A stretch of 64,000 nucleotides of DNA from contig NZ_KB903621.1 of NCBI RefSeq assembly GCF_000379725.1, forward strand, positions 124,001 through 188,000, given 5' to 3'. The notes beneath the pieces were generated by a model. The model was not told the origin of the DNA. It made no database searches and saw only the letters and a list, made by a program, of their open reading frames with translations. The stretch's first letter is position 1, and each line of letters begins with the position of its first letter. Both the position numbers and the translations under genes were made by a program. Origin of the DNA: Cytophaga aurantiaca DSM 3654. Lineage in GTDB: Bacteria > Bacteroidota > Bacteroidia > Cytophagales > Cytophagaceae. This document shows positions 6,397 through 15,631 of this stretch, piece after piece.

Positions 6397-8643
6397 ATGG
6401 TTGTTCAAGAAGAATTAATCTTCGAGGTAGAAGAACTTGAATCCGAATCTAAAAGTCGCTGGAAACTTTCAAGAGTACTCAATCCGGCGGCCGACAGTTC
6501 TGCATTTAAAAAATATTTACAAAAAGATCTGCTGGCTGCATTCGTCGTATCGCTTATTGCGTTGCCTCTTTGCATGGGAATTGCTCTTGCGAGTGGTTTC
6601 CCTGCTGTATCCGGCATTTATACTGCTCTCGTTGGAGGGTTAATTATAACATTTATATCGGGAACACATGTAGATATAAAAGGGCCGGCGAGTGGATTGT
6701 GTGTTATTATTTTAGCAGCTGTTCATTCGTTTGGAGAAAATCCATTTCCTTATGTCCTGGCCTGTTTATTTGTTGCAGGTATTGTGCAAATGTTTTTTGC
6801 TGTTCTTCGCTTTGGAGCTTTGGGTGACTCGTTCCCGGCTTCAGCAGTATTAGGTATGATGGCAAGTTTTGGCATTATGATCGCCATCAAACAATTTCCT
6901 GTTCTCATTGGCGCCCATGTGCATGGAAAGACTCCTATAGATCTATTAATGGAAATTCCTGAATGCGTTGCACACCTGAATATTAACATTGCTATTATTG
7001 GCTTCACAAGTTTAGGTATTATGATTGGCATGAGCTTTTTGAAAGGTTCCTGGACTGCTTATGTACCCGCTCCTCTAGTAGTTATTGTTGTTGCTATTCC
7101 CTTAAGCATTTTCTTTAATATTCAAGGCATGCCTGATGGTAGTGAATATTTAGTTTCGTTGCCGGGTAATTTATTTGAAGGCATTATGTTTCCGGATTTT
7201 TCGCAATTGATTTCTTTAAATTCATTACAATATATTTTAATGATTGCATTAGCTGGCAGTTTAGAATCGTTGCTAAGTTCCAAAGCAATCGAAATGGTGG
7301 ATTCCAAAGGCCGTAAGTCGCGATTGAATAAAGATCTGTTTGCAATAGGCATAGGTAATTCTCTTCTGGCATTAATTGGAGGTTTGCCGATGATTTCGGA
7401 TGCTAAAAGAAGTTTACTCAATGTTAATTATGGCGCACAATCAGCTTGGTCTAATTTTTTTCACGCAGGCTTTTTATTGTTAATTGTTGTTATTGGAGAG
7501 CCCTTGATCCGAATTGTCCCGCAAGCTGCGCTATCCGGTATCTTAATATATATTGCTTATAAATTGGCATCACCCAAGCAAATGGCAGCAGCTTATAAAA
7601 TCGGAGCCGAACAACTCGTTGTATTTATTGCCACTTTAATTATCTGCTTGTTTACCAATGTGCTTTGGGGCATACTTGCTGGCATCATTTTAGAACTTAT
7701 TATCCATGCATACTTTGGTGTGAAAATAAATAGCTTATTTAAAACCAGTGCAGAATTAAAACAGGAAGGCGCTCATAATTATACACTTCATATTTATGAT
7801 GCCGCAGTATTTTCAAATTATATGGGTGTCAAAAAATATTTACAGACATTACCTGAATATTCAAACGTCACTTTCGATTTTTCAAAAGCAAAAGTTGTTG
7901 ATCATACCTTTTTAGAACATTTGTATTACCACGAAGAAAAAATTCAAAAGAAGGGTGGACAGATCGTGTTGGCTGGACTGGACCATCATAAACATTTAAG
8001 CGATCATCCCCTGGCCTCCAGAAGGATTGTCGATACAGATATACTTACACAGCGTCAGTTAGAATTGCAGGACTTTGCAAACAAAAACGGTTTTACTTTC
8101 GACCATCGGATTGTTTCTAACCTGTCAAAGCTGGAAGATTTTTTGGCAACGAAACATATTCAAATAAAACTTCAACGAAATGTACTTGTAGGATCTCATT
8201 ATAATATGAATTTTGAATTGTCAGATTTAATGTTGATTCACACAACAGGAAACAGATCACATAACATCAATATGACAAATGCATTATTCTCTATACCCGG
8301 AATGAATATACCGGAGTTTATTTTAGAGCCGGATGGATTTACAGATGATTACAAAGATGATTCATCTTTTAAAGATATTGACTTTAGTCAGCATTCTGTA
8401 TTTTCATATTACTATATATTAAAAGGTCCGGATGAAAAAGCAATTTCAGATTTTTTTACAAATTCATTAATCCGGTTTTTTGAAAAACACAAAGGTTTCC
8501 GTCTGGAGTCTAAGCACAACATGATCTTCGTATATAAAAAAGCCCGGCGTATTAAGCCGGAAAATTTAAATATGCTAATTGATTTTACAAAGATGCTTAT
8601 GTATGAACTCTATGTTCAGAGAAATTTAAGTATAAAAGCATAA
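6397..8643 (+). CDS. SulP family inorganic anion transporter with STAS and extra C-terminal domain
   Basis: The 748-residue protein has a SulP membrane core from about residue 42 to 440, starting LQKDLLAAFVVSLIALPLCM. The conserved GLPMISDAKRSLLNVNYGA loop and the NFFHAGF segment follow. A STAS domain covers about 458-555, and the serine of the usual STAS motif is replaced in DFSKAKVVDHTFLEHL. A further 180 residues (about 565-748) form a cytoplasmic region I do not recognise. SulP proteins move sulfate, bicarbonate or other anions with H+ or Na+. The substrate is unknown. It starts 18 bases after the amt terminator. Confidence 0.9.
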   Translation: MVVQEELIFEVEELESESKSRWKLSRVLNPAADSSAFKKYLQKDLLAAFVVSLIALPLCMGIALASGFPAVSGIYTALVGGLIITFISGTHVDIKGPASGLCVIILAAVHSFGENPFPYVLACLFVAGIVQMFFAVLRFGALGDSFPASAVLGMMASFGIMIAIKQFPVLIGAHVHGKTPIDLLMEIPECVAHLNINIAIIGFTSLGIMIGMSFLKGSWTAYVPAPLVVIVVAIPLSIFFNIQGMPDGSEYLVSLPGNLFEGIMFPDFSQLISLNSLQYILMIALAGSLESLLSSKAIEMVDSKGRKSRLNKDLFAIGIGNSLLALIGGLPMISDAKRSLLNVNYGAQSAWSNFFHAGFLLLIVVIGEPLIRIVPQAALSGILIYIAYKLASPKQMAAAYKIGAEQLVVFIATLIICLFTNVLWGILAGIILELIIHAYFGVKINSLFKTSAELKQEGAHNYTLHIYDAAVFSNYMGVKKYLQTLPEYSNVTFDFSKAKVVDHTFLEHLYYHEEKIQKKGGQIVLAGLDHHKHLSDHPLASRRIVDTDILTQRQLELQDFANKNGFTFDHRIVSNLSKLEDFLATKHIQIKLQRNVLVGSHYNMNFELSDLMLIHTTGNRSHNINMTNALFSIPGMNIPEFILEPDGFTDDYKDDSSFKDIDFSQHSVFSYYYILKGPDEKAISDFFTNSLIRFFEKHKGFRLESKHNMIFVYKKARRIKPENLNMLIDFTKMLMYELYVQRNLSIKA

Positions 8644-8675
8644 AAGGAATGGCGCTTGTAGGCGCCATTCCTTTT
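8642..8675. terminator. Bidirectional terminator between sulP and the SPFH gene
   Basis: Arms AAAAGGAATGGCGC and GCGCCATTCCTTTT pair perfectly over 14 bases around TTGTAG. Convergent genes end at 8643 (plus strand) and 8679 (minus strand), so the hairpin can serve both. Confidence 0.88.
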
Positions 8676-8678
8676 ATA

Positions 8679-9464
8679 TTATTCTCCGCCAACCATAATT
8701 GGCACATCACCATTACCTCCGGTAATAATGACCTTTGCATTGGGTGAAGTTGAAAGATTTTTCATCATTTCAATATATTTATATTTAAGAGCAGCCGGTG
8801 TCATGGCAGAGTTAATAATGTCCTGTGCCTTTTTTATACCTTCTGCTTCAACAACCAATCTTTCAGCTTCTTTCTGTTGCTTTAGAATAACGTATTCCAT
8901 CTGCAAAGCTTCCTGCTGCGCCTGCACTTTATTCTGAATTGCTTTTGTTATCTGATCGGGAAGTACAATGTCTTTTAATAATACAGCATCGATCACAAAA
9001 CCGTATTTGTGAACAGCAGCTATCATCTGTTCTTTAATCGCAGATTCAATTTTTTCTCTTTCTGTTGAATATAGTTCTGTAGCAAAATATTTTGCTGTGA
9101 TCTCTCTTGTCGTAGCTCTGAAGTTTGTCATGATTGCAACCTCTTCAAAATTTTGTCCGAAGCGAACATACACTGCTTTTGCGCTATCCGGGTTGATATG
9201 ATACAGCAAGCTGATTTCAGCATCAATACTCAATCCTTCTTTTGTTGGCACAATTAGTTTACTGTATACTTCCCTAACACGAACATTGACTTTTATAATT
9301 TTTGTGGTAAAGGGATTATATCCTCTTGCACCTGCATGTATAGGCTGAGGTTTGATCACTCCTACTTTCTGGATCATGCCTACTTCGCCCGGACGAACGA
9401 TGGTACAAGCAGCAAATACTGCAGTTGCAGCAGTTATTGCTAAAACGGTTTTTAGTTTTCTCAT
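8679..9464 (-). CDS. SPFH/prohibitin-family lipoprotein
   Basis: The 261-residue product has a lipoprotein signal (AVFAAC, Cys20) followed by an SPFH/Band 7 domain. Typical features are GEVGMIQKVGVIKPQPIHAG, the EGLSIDAEISLLYHI strand, and a charged coiled coil at about 165-220 (QNKVQAQQEALQMEYVILKQ). Members form ring or cage scaffolds in membranes. A lipidated start suggests a periplasmic or outer-membrane version, unlike the inner-membrane prohibitins. No protease partner is adjacent. Confidence 0.88.
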   Translation of the reverse strand: MRKLKTVLAITAATAVFAACTIVRPGEVGMIQKVGVIKPQPIHAGARGYNPFTTKIIKVNVRVREVYSKLIVPTKEGLSIDAEISLLYHINPDSAKAVYVRFGQNFEEVAIMTNFRATTREITAKYFATELYSTEREKIESAIKEQMIAAVHKYGFVIDAVLLKDIVLPDQITKAIQNKVQAQQEALQMEYVILKQQKEAERLVVEAEGIKKAQDIINSAMTPAALKYKYIEMMKNLSTSPNAKVIITGGNGDVPIMVGGE

Positions 9465-9596
9465 ACAATTAAAAGTTGAAGGTTTAATTAATGTGAGAAA
9501 GCTATTCAGAAATTATGTTGAGATTCTGTAGTCTTGATTAAATATTTTTCATGCCGCTAAGTATACTTATCCCTTCACTTTATGCGAAGGAACCAA

Positions 9597-9719
9597 TTAG
9601 AAGTCCATAAACTCTTTGTTATCTAGATTCAATCGTTCATGAGTAGCTTTGATACAATTATTAAACGAAGCAATCATGGTTATTAAAAATATGCCGAATA
9701 AAATATATTTTATTTTCAT
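9597..9719 (-). CDS. Small peptide with N-terminal membrane segment
   Basis: A 40-codon frame runs from ATG 9719 to TAA at 9597-9599. The peptide begins MKIKYILFGIFLITMIASFN, a good signal or membrane helix, followed by a charged tail ending KEFMDF. It sits in the 430-base space between the SPFH gene and the STN protein gene. The hydrophobic start with basic residues is the only support, so it may be spurious. The rest of that interval (9465-9596 and 9720-9894) shows nothing recognisable. Confidence 0.35.
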   Translation of the reverse strand: MKIKYILFGIFLITMIASFNNCIKATHERLNLDNKEFMDF

Positions 9720-9894
9720 AATACATTTTTAACGCTTGAACAATATTTTATCTCTCAGCAATTTTTGCTGTTACTAAATTTCAAGAATGTTTTTAAATTG
9801 TACTGGTTGATTTGTCGGACCATAAAAAAGTGGTGCGACGAATAATGTTCACTAACACATCATGCAAATCACTTTCTTCCGGTTACATCCGTGG

Positions 9895-11631
9895 TTAAAA
9901 ACGAATACCGGCATTGATACCAACCCAATACGGATTGTAAAATATTCTGCCATTACTTCCGTTGATGTTCTGTTCATACAAGATGCTTCCCTTAGGAATC
10001 ATTTTAGATCCTGTTGAACCGTCTGCATTTGTAAATTCTGAAAACGACGTGTTTAATGTCGGACCGGCAAAAAGCGAAACGCGTTTTGATAAATTCACGC
10101 CAAGCATAATACGCAGCTGTCCTTGTTCATTTACTTTATTTGTAAAAAATTCGTTTTCATTAATGTGCATTGCAAGTAAATCAAATGAGAGTGTTGAACG
10201 CTTCGTCATCTGTATCGTAGATCCAAAGCCATATCCAAAGGTCCATCGATAATAATTATCCGGATTATAGTTGGCGCCAAACTGGAAGATGTTATAAAAA
10301 CTTTTTACACCTGTTTTGATCAATATATTGCCTTGTGTTGTTTCTGAGTAATATCCTTCTACTCTGCCATATCCATTTTTTGAAATAGATAACAAACCTA
10401 CAGGTACACCTTTTATTGTATCGCTGATATTGATAAAGCCCAATTGAAATCCGGATACTTTACGTGCGTGGTTTATCAGACCAATTTGTCCGCCATTGAT
10501 TGTACCATTGTGCTGATTAACTACTCCGGAAATCTGTACACCATCTAATTGTTCTGTTCCAACATTCACCACACCTGCGATCTGCGAACCGGAAATGGCA
10601 CCTCCTGCAACATTCACAATACCTGCAACCTGTCCGCCGATAACTTCCTGACTGCTTACATTTGCAATGCCTGCAATCTGTCCGCCGCGCACATATTCTC
10701 CTGCAGCGTTAAATACACCAGCAAGCTGGGCTCCTTGAACTTCTTTACGTACAACATTTCCCAGGAAACCGAATTCAAAACCTGAAACCGCACCATTGTA
10801 ACCTACCAATGCATTCAGAGACCAATCGTTTCGATACAAGCCACTGGTTTGCATGTGTGTTCCGAAAGGATATACACCTGTGAATTGAAAATCATCGTGT
10901 ATCAACAGATCTTCGTCATAAGAAACTTCAGAAGTATCTGAGATGTTATCTTTGTTCTTTTTAGAAAAAAGAATACTGTCTTTAATTTGTTTATACTCGT
11001 TTGCAAGTGCAATCTTTGCTGCCTTCCAGCTTTGTTTCAATTTTGTTTTATTAGCAAATGATGCTGTAGCAACACTGTCTTTCTTTTGTGTATAGCTGGA
11101 ATTTAAATCGGTAAGTCCTTTTGTGTACTGACTATCCAATTCTTTTATTGCTTGTGAAGTATCTTTTGAAGATACAACTAAGGGTTTTGCTTCCAATACT
11201 AATTTTGGATTTTGCGTGGTGTCTTTTAGAGCAATCTTCTTTGATAGCGTATCGCTGCCTGCAGGCTTTGGTGCGGCATAGACCGATTTTGTTCCCGATG
11301 CGGAATTTGTAACTGCAACTTTTCCTTTTTTCAAAACAATCTGATTTCCCACCGCTTTGAACGTGATTGGCGTAGGTTCAAACAATTGCTTCAATGCTTC
11401 ATTCAGCGTGGTGTTTGTGACATTTAATGAGACCTTCTGACTTAAATTTATTTGATCCGGCGAAAAAGAAAAGTTTACTCCATACGTAGCTTTTATTTTT
11501 TTTAGTGCTTGATCTAAGGTTATATTCTGGAAGTTTATGGTTACTTTTTTTTCTAATACCTGTGCAGAAGTAAACTGTACAGAAAATATCAGACATACCA
11601 ATACCATATGAAGTTTAACTATTGTCTTCAT
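9895..11631 (-). CDS. Secreted STN-domain protein with LA_2272-type surface repeats
   Basis: The 578-residue protein has a signal peptide (cleavage near residue 23) and an STN/secretin-TonB short domain at about 30-105 (TINFQNITLDQALKKIKATY). A variable linker of about 150 residues follows, with charged helices. Then come at least six repeats of roughly 16 residues of the type GGQIAGIANVSS, VIGGQVAGIVNV and ISGSQIAGVVNV. The final 150 residues look like beta strands of an outer-membrane barrel and end in NAGIRF with a terminal Phe. It is last in an operon with sigma and FecR genes, where a TonB receptor normally stands. The role is unknown; surface display or signal sensing is an inference. 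Confidence 0.82.
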   Translation of the reverse strand: MKTIVKLHMVLVCLIFSVQFTSAQVLEKKVTINFQNITLDQALKKIKATYGVNFSFSPDQINLSQKVSLNVTNTTLNEALKQLFEPTPITFKAVGNQIVLKKGKVAVTNSASGTKSVYAAPKPAGSDTLSKKIALKDTTQNPKLVLEAKPLVVSSKDTSQAIKELDSQYTKGLTDLNSSYTQKKDSVATASFANKTKLKQSWKAAKIALANEYKQIKDSILFSKKNKDNISDTSEVSYDEDLLIHDDFQFTGVYPFGTHMQTSGLYRNDWSLNALVGYNGAVSGFEFGFLGNVVRKEVQGAQLAGVFNAAGEYVRGGQIAGIANVSSQEVIGGQVAGIVNVAGGAISGSQIAGVVNVGTEQLDGVQISGVVNQHNGTINGGQIGLINHARKVSGFQLGFINISDTIKGVPVGLLSISKNGYGRVEGYYSETTQGNILIKTGVKSFYNIFQFGANYNPDNYYRWTFGYGFGSTIQMTKRSTLSFDLLAMHINENEFFTNKVNEQGQLRIMLGVNLSKRVSLFAGPTLNTSFSEFTNADGSTGSKMIPKGSILYEQNINGSNGRIFYNPYWVGINAGIRF

Positions 11632-11659
11632 CGTTGAAAGTTAATACGTTAATTGAATG

Positions 11660-12691
11660 TTATTTGCAGCCGTTTCCTCTAAGGATGAAGGTGTCTCCTT
11701 CTTTTTCGACTTTCATGTTCATTGAAAGGGCGATGATCTCTACAATTTCAGCAGGGTTGGCATTGTCAAACTCTCCTGTAAATCTGCAAGTGCCCGCTTC
11801 ACTTTTTTCTAAAATTACCCGAGCCCCTGTTATGCTTTTCAAATCAGCCAACACTTGATTTAAAGGTGTTCCAACGAAAATCATTAATTCAGAATTCCTC
11901 CAGGCTGCTGTTTTGGTAATCGTTTCTGTGCTTTTATGTAGGCCTCCATAAATATCTACAGAACATGCCATTCCTTTTGTAAGCATAATCTCTTTTCCTG
12001 AGCGACTGTATTTTTCAAGTACTGCTACTTTACCTTCTTCTACTTCAACTACATCAACCGAATCTGTAGCTCTGCTGCGTACCAGGAACGACGTACCCTT
12101 CACAATCACACGCGAACGATAGGAAAGAACGGTAAATGGTTTTGATGCGTCTTTACGAACTTCGAAGAAAGCTTCTCCATCCAGGAAAACCATACGGTCG
12201 TCTTCTCCATAAGTAGAAGAGTAGCGCACTGTTGTAGTGTCGTGCAAGTAAACTTTACTGCTGTCGGGCAGGTAAAATTCTTTCATCCCATTCAAAGCTC
12301 TTAAATCTGTGAACGTTGGTTTTGTAAACAACACATTGCTCATCGCCCATGTAATCAAAGCGAGTACCAATACTGCAGCTGCAGCCCGCGTAATTGGTGC
12401 TTGAAGCAATTGACTCCAGATAGAAATCACTTTGGCTTGCTTTTCATCGATTGTCTGTGCTTTAACTTTATTCCAGGCGCTTGATATATCAAATTCCGGG
12501 AATGCCATTTTTTCACGGGATGCAATCCATGATTGTTCAACTTCCTCGAAGAATACAGCATGCTCCGGCTTTTCTGTTTTCCAACGGAAAAGTTCCTGCT
12601 CCTGCTGATCCGAAAGTTCACCGTGCTTATAAGCAGTAATGATCTCGTACCAGTATTCGCTATTCGGTATGCTTGTGTTCTTCATGGCCAT
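11660..12691 (-). CDS. FecR-family anti-sigma factor
   Basis: This 343-residue protein has a cytoplasmic N-terminus (1-100), one membrane helix at about 102-120, a periplasmic FecR domain (about 125-230, including DDRMVFLDGEAFFEVRKDASKPFTV split over two strands) and a C-terminal DUF4974-like domain at about 270-340 (TPLNQVLADLKSITGARVIL). FecR proteins hold an ECF sigma factor and release it upon an outer-membrane signal. It lies 37 bases downstream of the sigma gene and 28 bases upstream of the STN gene, consistent with one transcript. Confidence 0.93.
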   Translation of the reverse strand: MAMKNTSIPNSEYWYEIITAYKHGELSDQQEQELFRWKTEKPEHAVFFEEVEQSWIASREKMAFPEFDISSAWNKVKAQTIDEKQAKVISIWSQLLQAPITRAAAAVLVLALITWAMSNVLFTKPTFTDLRALNGMKEFYLPDSSKVYLHDTTTVRYSSTYGEDDRMVFLDGEAFFEVRKDASKPFTVLSYRSRVIVKGTSFLVRSRATDSVDVVEVEEGKVAVLEKYSRSGKEIMLTKGMACSVDIYGGLHKSTETITKTAAWRNSELMIFVGTPLNQVLADLKSITGARVILEKSEAGTCRFTGEFDNANPAEIVEIIALSMNMKVEKEGDTFILRGNGCK

Positions 12692-12728
12692 TTCAATAAT
12701 AAGACAATAGATTAGTGGTTCACCCCTA

Positions 12729-13328
12729 CTATGAGTTAAAAAAATGTGTAATATCTTCCGACAGACAGATAATCAGTAGAATAAAAAGGTGTTCTCTCAT
12801 AATTCTGAGGGCTTTACCCATCTGATTTTCAACCGTTTTAATCGAAATATGAAGCATTTCGGCAATTTCTTTATATGATAATTGATCTTCTCTGCTCAGC
12901 ATAAACACCGTTCTACAACCATCGGGCATTGCTGCAATTGCCTGATCAATTTTTTTCTGTACATCCTGAGCCTGTAACAACAATTCCGGATCATCCGACG
13001 CAGAACTGCTTGTCTCATTTAAAACAGAAATTTCTTCGTTGATTATTTTTTTAGAACGGGTGTATTCATTGATGCTGCGGTTGTATACCGAGCGAAATAA
13101 ATAGGCTTTAAAAGATGTTTGAATCGAAGTAGATTCTCTTTTATTCCAAAAATTTATAAAGCAGGTCTGCACCACATCTTCAGCCTTGTCCCGATCGTGT
13201 ACAATGCGAAAAGAGAAGCGGCAAAGCTGCTTGTAATACGTATGAAACAATGCTTCAAAATATGCCTCCCGATTTTCGGAAGGCCATTCTTTTTCATCGT
13301 CTTTTATTGATTTGTGCAAGGTGCTCAT
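12729..13328 (-). CDS. ECF-type RNA polymerase sigma-70 factor
   Basis: The 199-residue protein contains sigma region 2 at about 25-95 (YKQLCRFSFRIVHDRDKAED) and region 4 at about 130-180 (LSYKEIAEMLHISIKTVENQ, a helix-turn-helix). The pattern matches the Bacteroidetes family-1 expansion of FecR-controlled sigma factors. The start ATG overlaps the TGA of the preceding lactonase gene (ATGA), suggesting translational coupling. Its target is probably its own operon and possibly distant genes. Confidence 0.94.
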   Translation of the reverse strand: MSTLHKSIKDDEKEWPSENREAYFEALFHTYYKQLCRFSFRIVHDRDKAEDVVQTCFINFWNKRESTSIQTSFKAYLFRSVYNRSINEYTRSKKIINEEISVLNETSSSASDDPELLLQAQDVQKKIDQAIAAMPDGCRTVFMLSREDQLSYKEIAEMLHISIKTVENQMGKALRIMREHLFILLIICLSEDITHFFNS

Positions 13329-14347
13329 TTGCTCAATTTCACACGTAATAAATACATGTTTGCAGTAATGTATAAATAAGATTCCGAATCGTCCAATGCA
13401 ACATTGGATGCATGTTCTTTAATTTTTATGGTAGCTATATGTTTGCCTGCAGGATTAAATACCCAGATGCCTGTTGGGCCCGATGCATAGATATACCCTT
13501 TGCTGTCCATTTTTAAACCATCCGGTAAGCCTTTGCCTTTATTCACAAAGGATGTAGCATCCATAAATACTTTTCCATTGGATAATTTTCCTCCTTCATC
13601 TATGTCATATACTGCCCAGATTGCACGAGCCGGATCGGAATTCGCAACGTATAATTTCTTGCCATCATTTGAAACGATGATGCCATTCGGACGGGTCAAT
13701 GAATCAATCAACTGTTCAACAGAACCATCAATGTTGATTCTGTAAACACCTTCTTTTGTCTGTTCTTTCGATGAATCGTTTTCCTGTTTTACCAAACCGT
13801 ACGGAGGATCCGTAAAGTAGTAGTTTCCCTTTTTATCCGCACATACATCATTTGGACTACTAAAACGTTTTCCGTCGAATTTATTTGCAAGTGTTTTAAA
13901 TTCCGGTTTTGGCGCACTTAATGAAGCCTGCATTTCTGCAATGCGTCGATCGCCGTGCTGTGCCAGTACCAACTTGCCGTTGTTGTTCAAACACAAACCA
14001 TTTGAACCTGTTTCGCCACCTCGGGCGATTGTATCTGTATAACCGGATGGAGTTAAATATACTTTTAAGCCTTCTTTTTCAGACCAACTGTTAATGGTAT
14101 TTCTTGGCACATCTGAAAAAATGATTTTTTGCTGATCTTTCAACCACAACGGACCTTCAGACCAAAGAAAACCTTGTGCTAAAATTTCTGCCTTCGCATC
14201 TTTAGAAAAAAGTTTCTCTGCTTCAGGATCTAATATTTCAATTTCGCTTAATGTATCCGCTGCTGTTTTTTGTGCGAGTGGTTTTTCATTCGTGCAGCTT
14301 GCCAAAACAACTGCTAAAAAGGAAATCAGTAAAAGGCTCTTTTTCAT
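13325..14347 (-). CDS. SMP-30/gluconolactonase-type lipoprotein
   Basis: The 340-residue protein has a lipoprotein signal (VVLASC, Cys18) and a six-bladed SMP-30/LRE beta-propeller. Recognisable blade motifs are EGPLWLKDQQKIIFSDV, GSNGLCLNNNGKLVLA, SSPNDVCADKKGNYYFTDPP, RPNGIIVSNDGKKLYVANSD and LPDGLKMDSKGYIYASG. The acidic and Asn residues in these motifs are the usual metal ligands. Members hydrolyse sugar lactones. It is first in the sigma/FecR/STN operon and overlaps the sigma start, an unusual partner for a FecR unit. Confidence 0.9.
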   Translation of the reverse strand: MKKSLLLISFLAVVLASCTNEKPLAQKTAADTLSEIEILDPEAEKLFSKDAKAEILAQGFLWSEGPLWLKDQQKIIFSDVPRNTINSWSEKEGLKVYLTPSGYTDTIARGGETGSNGLCLNNNGKLVLAQHGDRRIAEMQASLSAPKPEFKTLANKFDGKRFSSPNDVCADKKGNYYFTDPPYGLVKQENDSSKEQTKEGVYRINIDGSVEQLIDSLTRPNGIIVSNDGKKLYVANSDPARAIWAVYDIDEGGKLSNGKVFMDATSFVNKGKGLPDGLKMDSKGYIYASGPTGIWVFNPAGKHIATIKIKEHASNVALDDSESYLYITANMYLLRVKLSK

Positions 14348-14430
14348 GTGGCTAAAGTACGTATTTTATTTCGATGTATAAAAGATTCAAGTGTTCTTAT
14401 GTAAATGATTATTCAACGTTTAGGCTGATA

Positions 14431-15384
14431 TTAAGCCTTTCTGGTAACGATTTTTTCGATCCATTTTTCGGGAATCCGTTTGGCAATCTTCACAAGTATA
14501 AACGTAACCAATAATGCAAATAGCATTCGAAAAATAAAGATCATGGACCAATCCGCACCCATAGAAATCATCAGCAAGGAATCTTCAATTAAACTATGGC
14601 AAAGTCCCATCAATACGAACGCATAAAATACATCCATCTTCGGAATATTTTTTTCTTCCGTTTCTTTAATGATCAAGGCGCCGCCGTATAAAATACCTAA
14701 GCTAAGCCCGATAACCGTCATCGGGATCACATCTTTATTGATGCCCATAATTCCCAATACGGGTTTTAACGCTGCGCTGAATTTATCTAAAGCTCCCGAC
14801 TTCTTTAATACACGCATTACAAAAAGCAGTGCCATCACAACAAAAAACACAATGATGTATTTTTTAATTTCTCCAAGAAACCAATCCAACAAGGTCGGGT
14901 CGGCAAGCACTTCCGGTTTCCATTGTATGATATTTGGTTCCTGTAAAAAATGTGTTGCAAGCAGTAGTTGATTCATCACAAAAGCTGCGACGATACCAAA
15001 ACCGAAACGGATCAAAAACATGACCCACAATCTGCAGCCCGCTTTTCGTGCGATCTGTAATTCAATGGGAAGTGCGTGTGCCATCAACATCATGCTGCAC
15101 AATATAGAAACCTGCGCGGTTGTTAGGGAATCTGAAATGGCCAGCGAATAAAATGCCATCATACCACCGTAAATATTGGTAACCATGGTTGTTGCCCAAA
15201 TGATTCCGCAGGCACCGGGTAAACCAATTAACTTCATAATGGGTGCCAATGCATCGCCTAGCATATTGATCCAGCCCAGATACTGTAACAATTTAACAGC
15301 AATTGAAATAGGAATCATGATTTTATACAGACCAACCGCAGATTTGGTTGTGTCTTTGAGTAGGCTTTTAAATTCGTTGAGCAT
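14431..15384 (-). CDS. Nucleoside-recognition (gate) domain membrane protein
   Basis: I prefer ATG 15384 (MLNEFKSLLKDTTKSAVGLY), giving 317 residues. The frame extends to 15486, but that stretch looks non-coding. Two gate domains are visible: about 10-130 (MIPISIAVKLLQYLGWINML, IWATTMVTNIYGGMM) and about 190-300 (GINKDVIPMTVIGLSLGILY, GLCHSLIEDSLL). At least seven hydrophobic helices are present. The family is also called spore-maturation-A/B-like, but that name implies nothing about sporulation here. The transported substrate is unknown. Confidence 0.85.
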   Translation of the reverse strand: MLNEFKSLLKDTTKSAVGLYKIMIPISIAVKLLQYLGWINMLGDALAPIMKLIGLPGACGIIWATTMVTNIYGGMMAFYSLAISDSLTTAQVSILCSMMLMAHALPIELQIARKAGCRLWVMFLIRFGFGIVAAFVMNQLLLATHFLQEPNIIQWKPEVLADPTLLDWFLGEIKKYIIVFFVVMALLFVMRVLKKSGALDKFSAALKPVLGIMGINKDVIPMTVIGLSLGILYGGALIIKETEEKNIPKMDVFYAFVLMGLCHSLIEDSLLMISMGADWSMIFIFRMLFALLVTFILVKIAKRIPEKWIEKIVTRKA

Positions 15385-15631
15385 GTATATAATGAGCGAA
15401 CGACAAAAATAGAGAGATAAGTATACAAAGCAAAAAAGGGGGTGCGAATTGGATACGATGTTATTATTTAATGAAAAATACTGCACTGGGCTGTTGGCCG
15501 AAAAGGCGCAACAGCGAGTTGAGTTGTGGTGAAAAGGGGATGAATATAGAATTCAACATGTCCGTCAGATAAGTGAAGGATGGTAAAGCACAAGTTCTCT
15601 CATTACAATAATAAAGAATAATTTTCGCATA

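Noticed and set aside
14431-15384. Spore-maturation-type gene as a sign of sporulation
   Set aside because: The gate domain occurs in many non-spore formers, and no sporulation gene is in the window.
15385-15486. Longer N-terminus of the gate-domain protein
   Set aside because: The 34 extra residues lack typical composition, and the family begins close to the MLNEFKS start.
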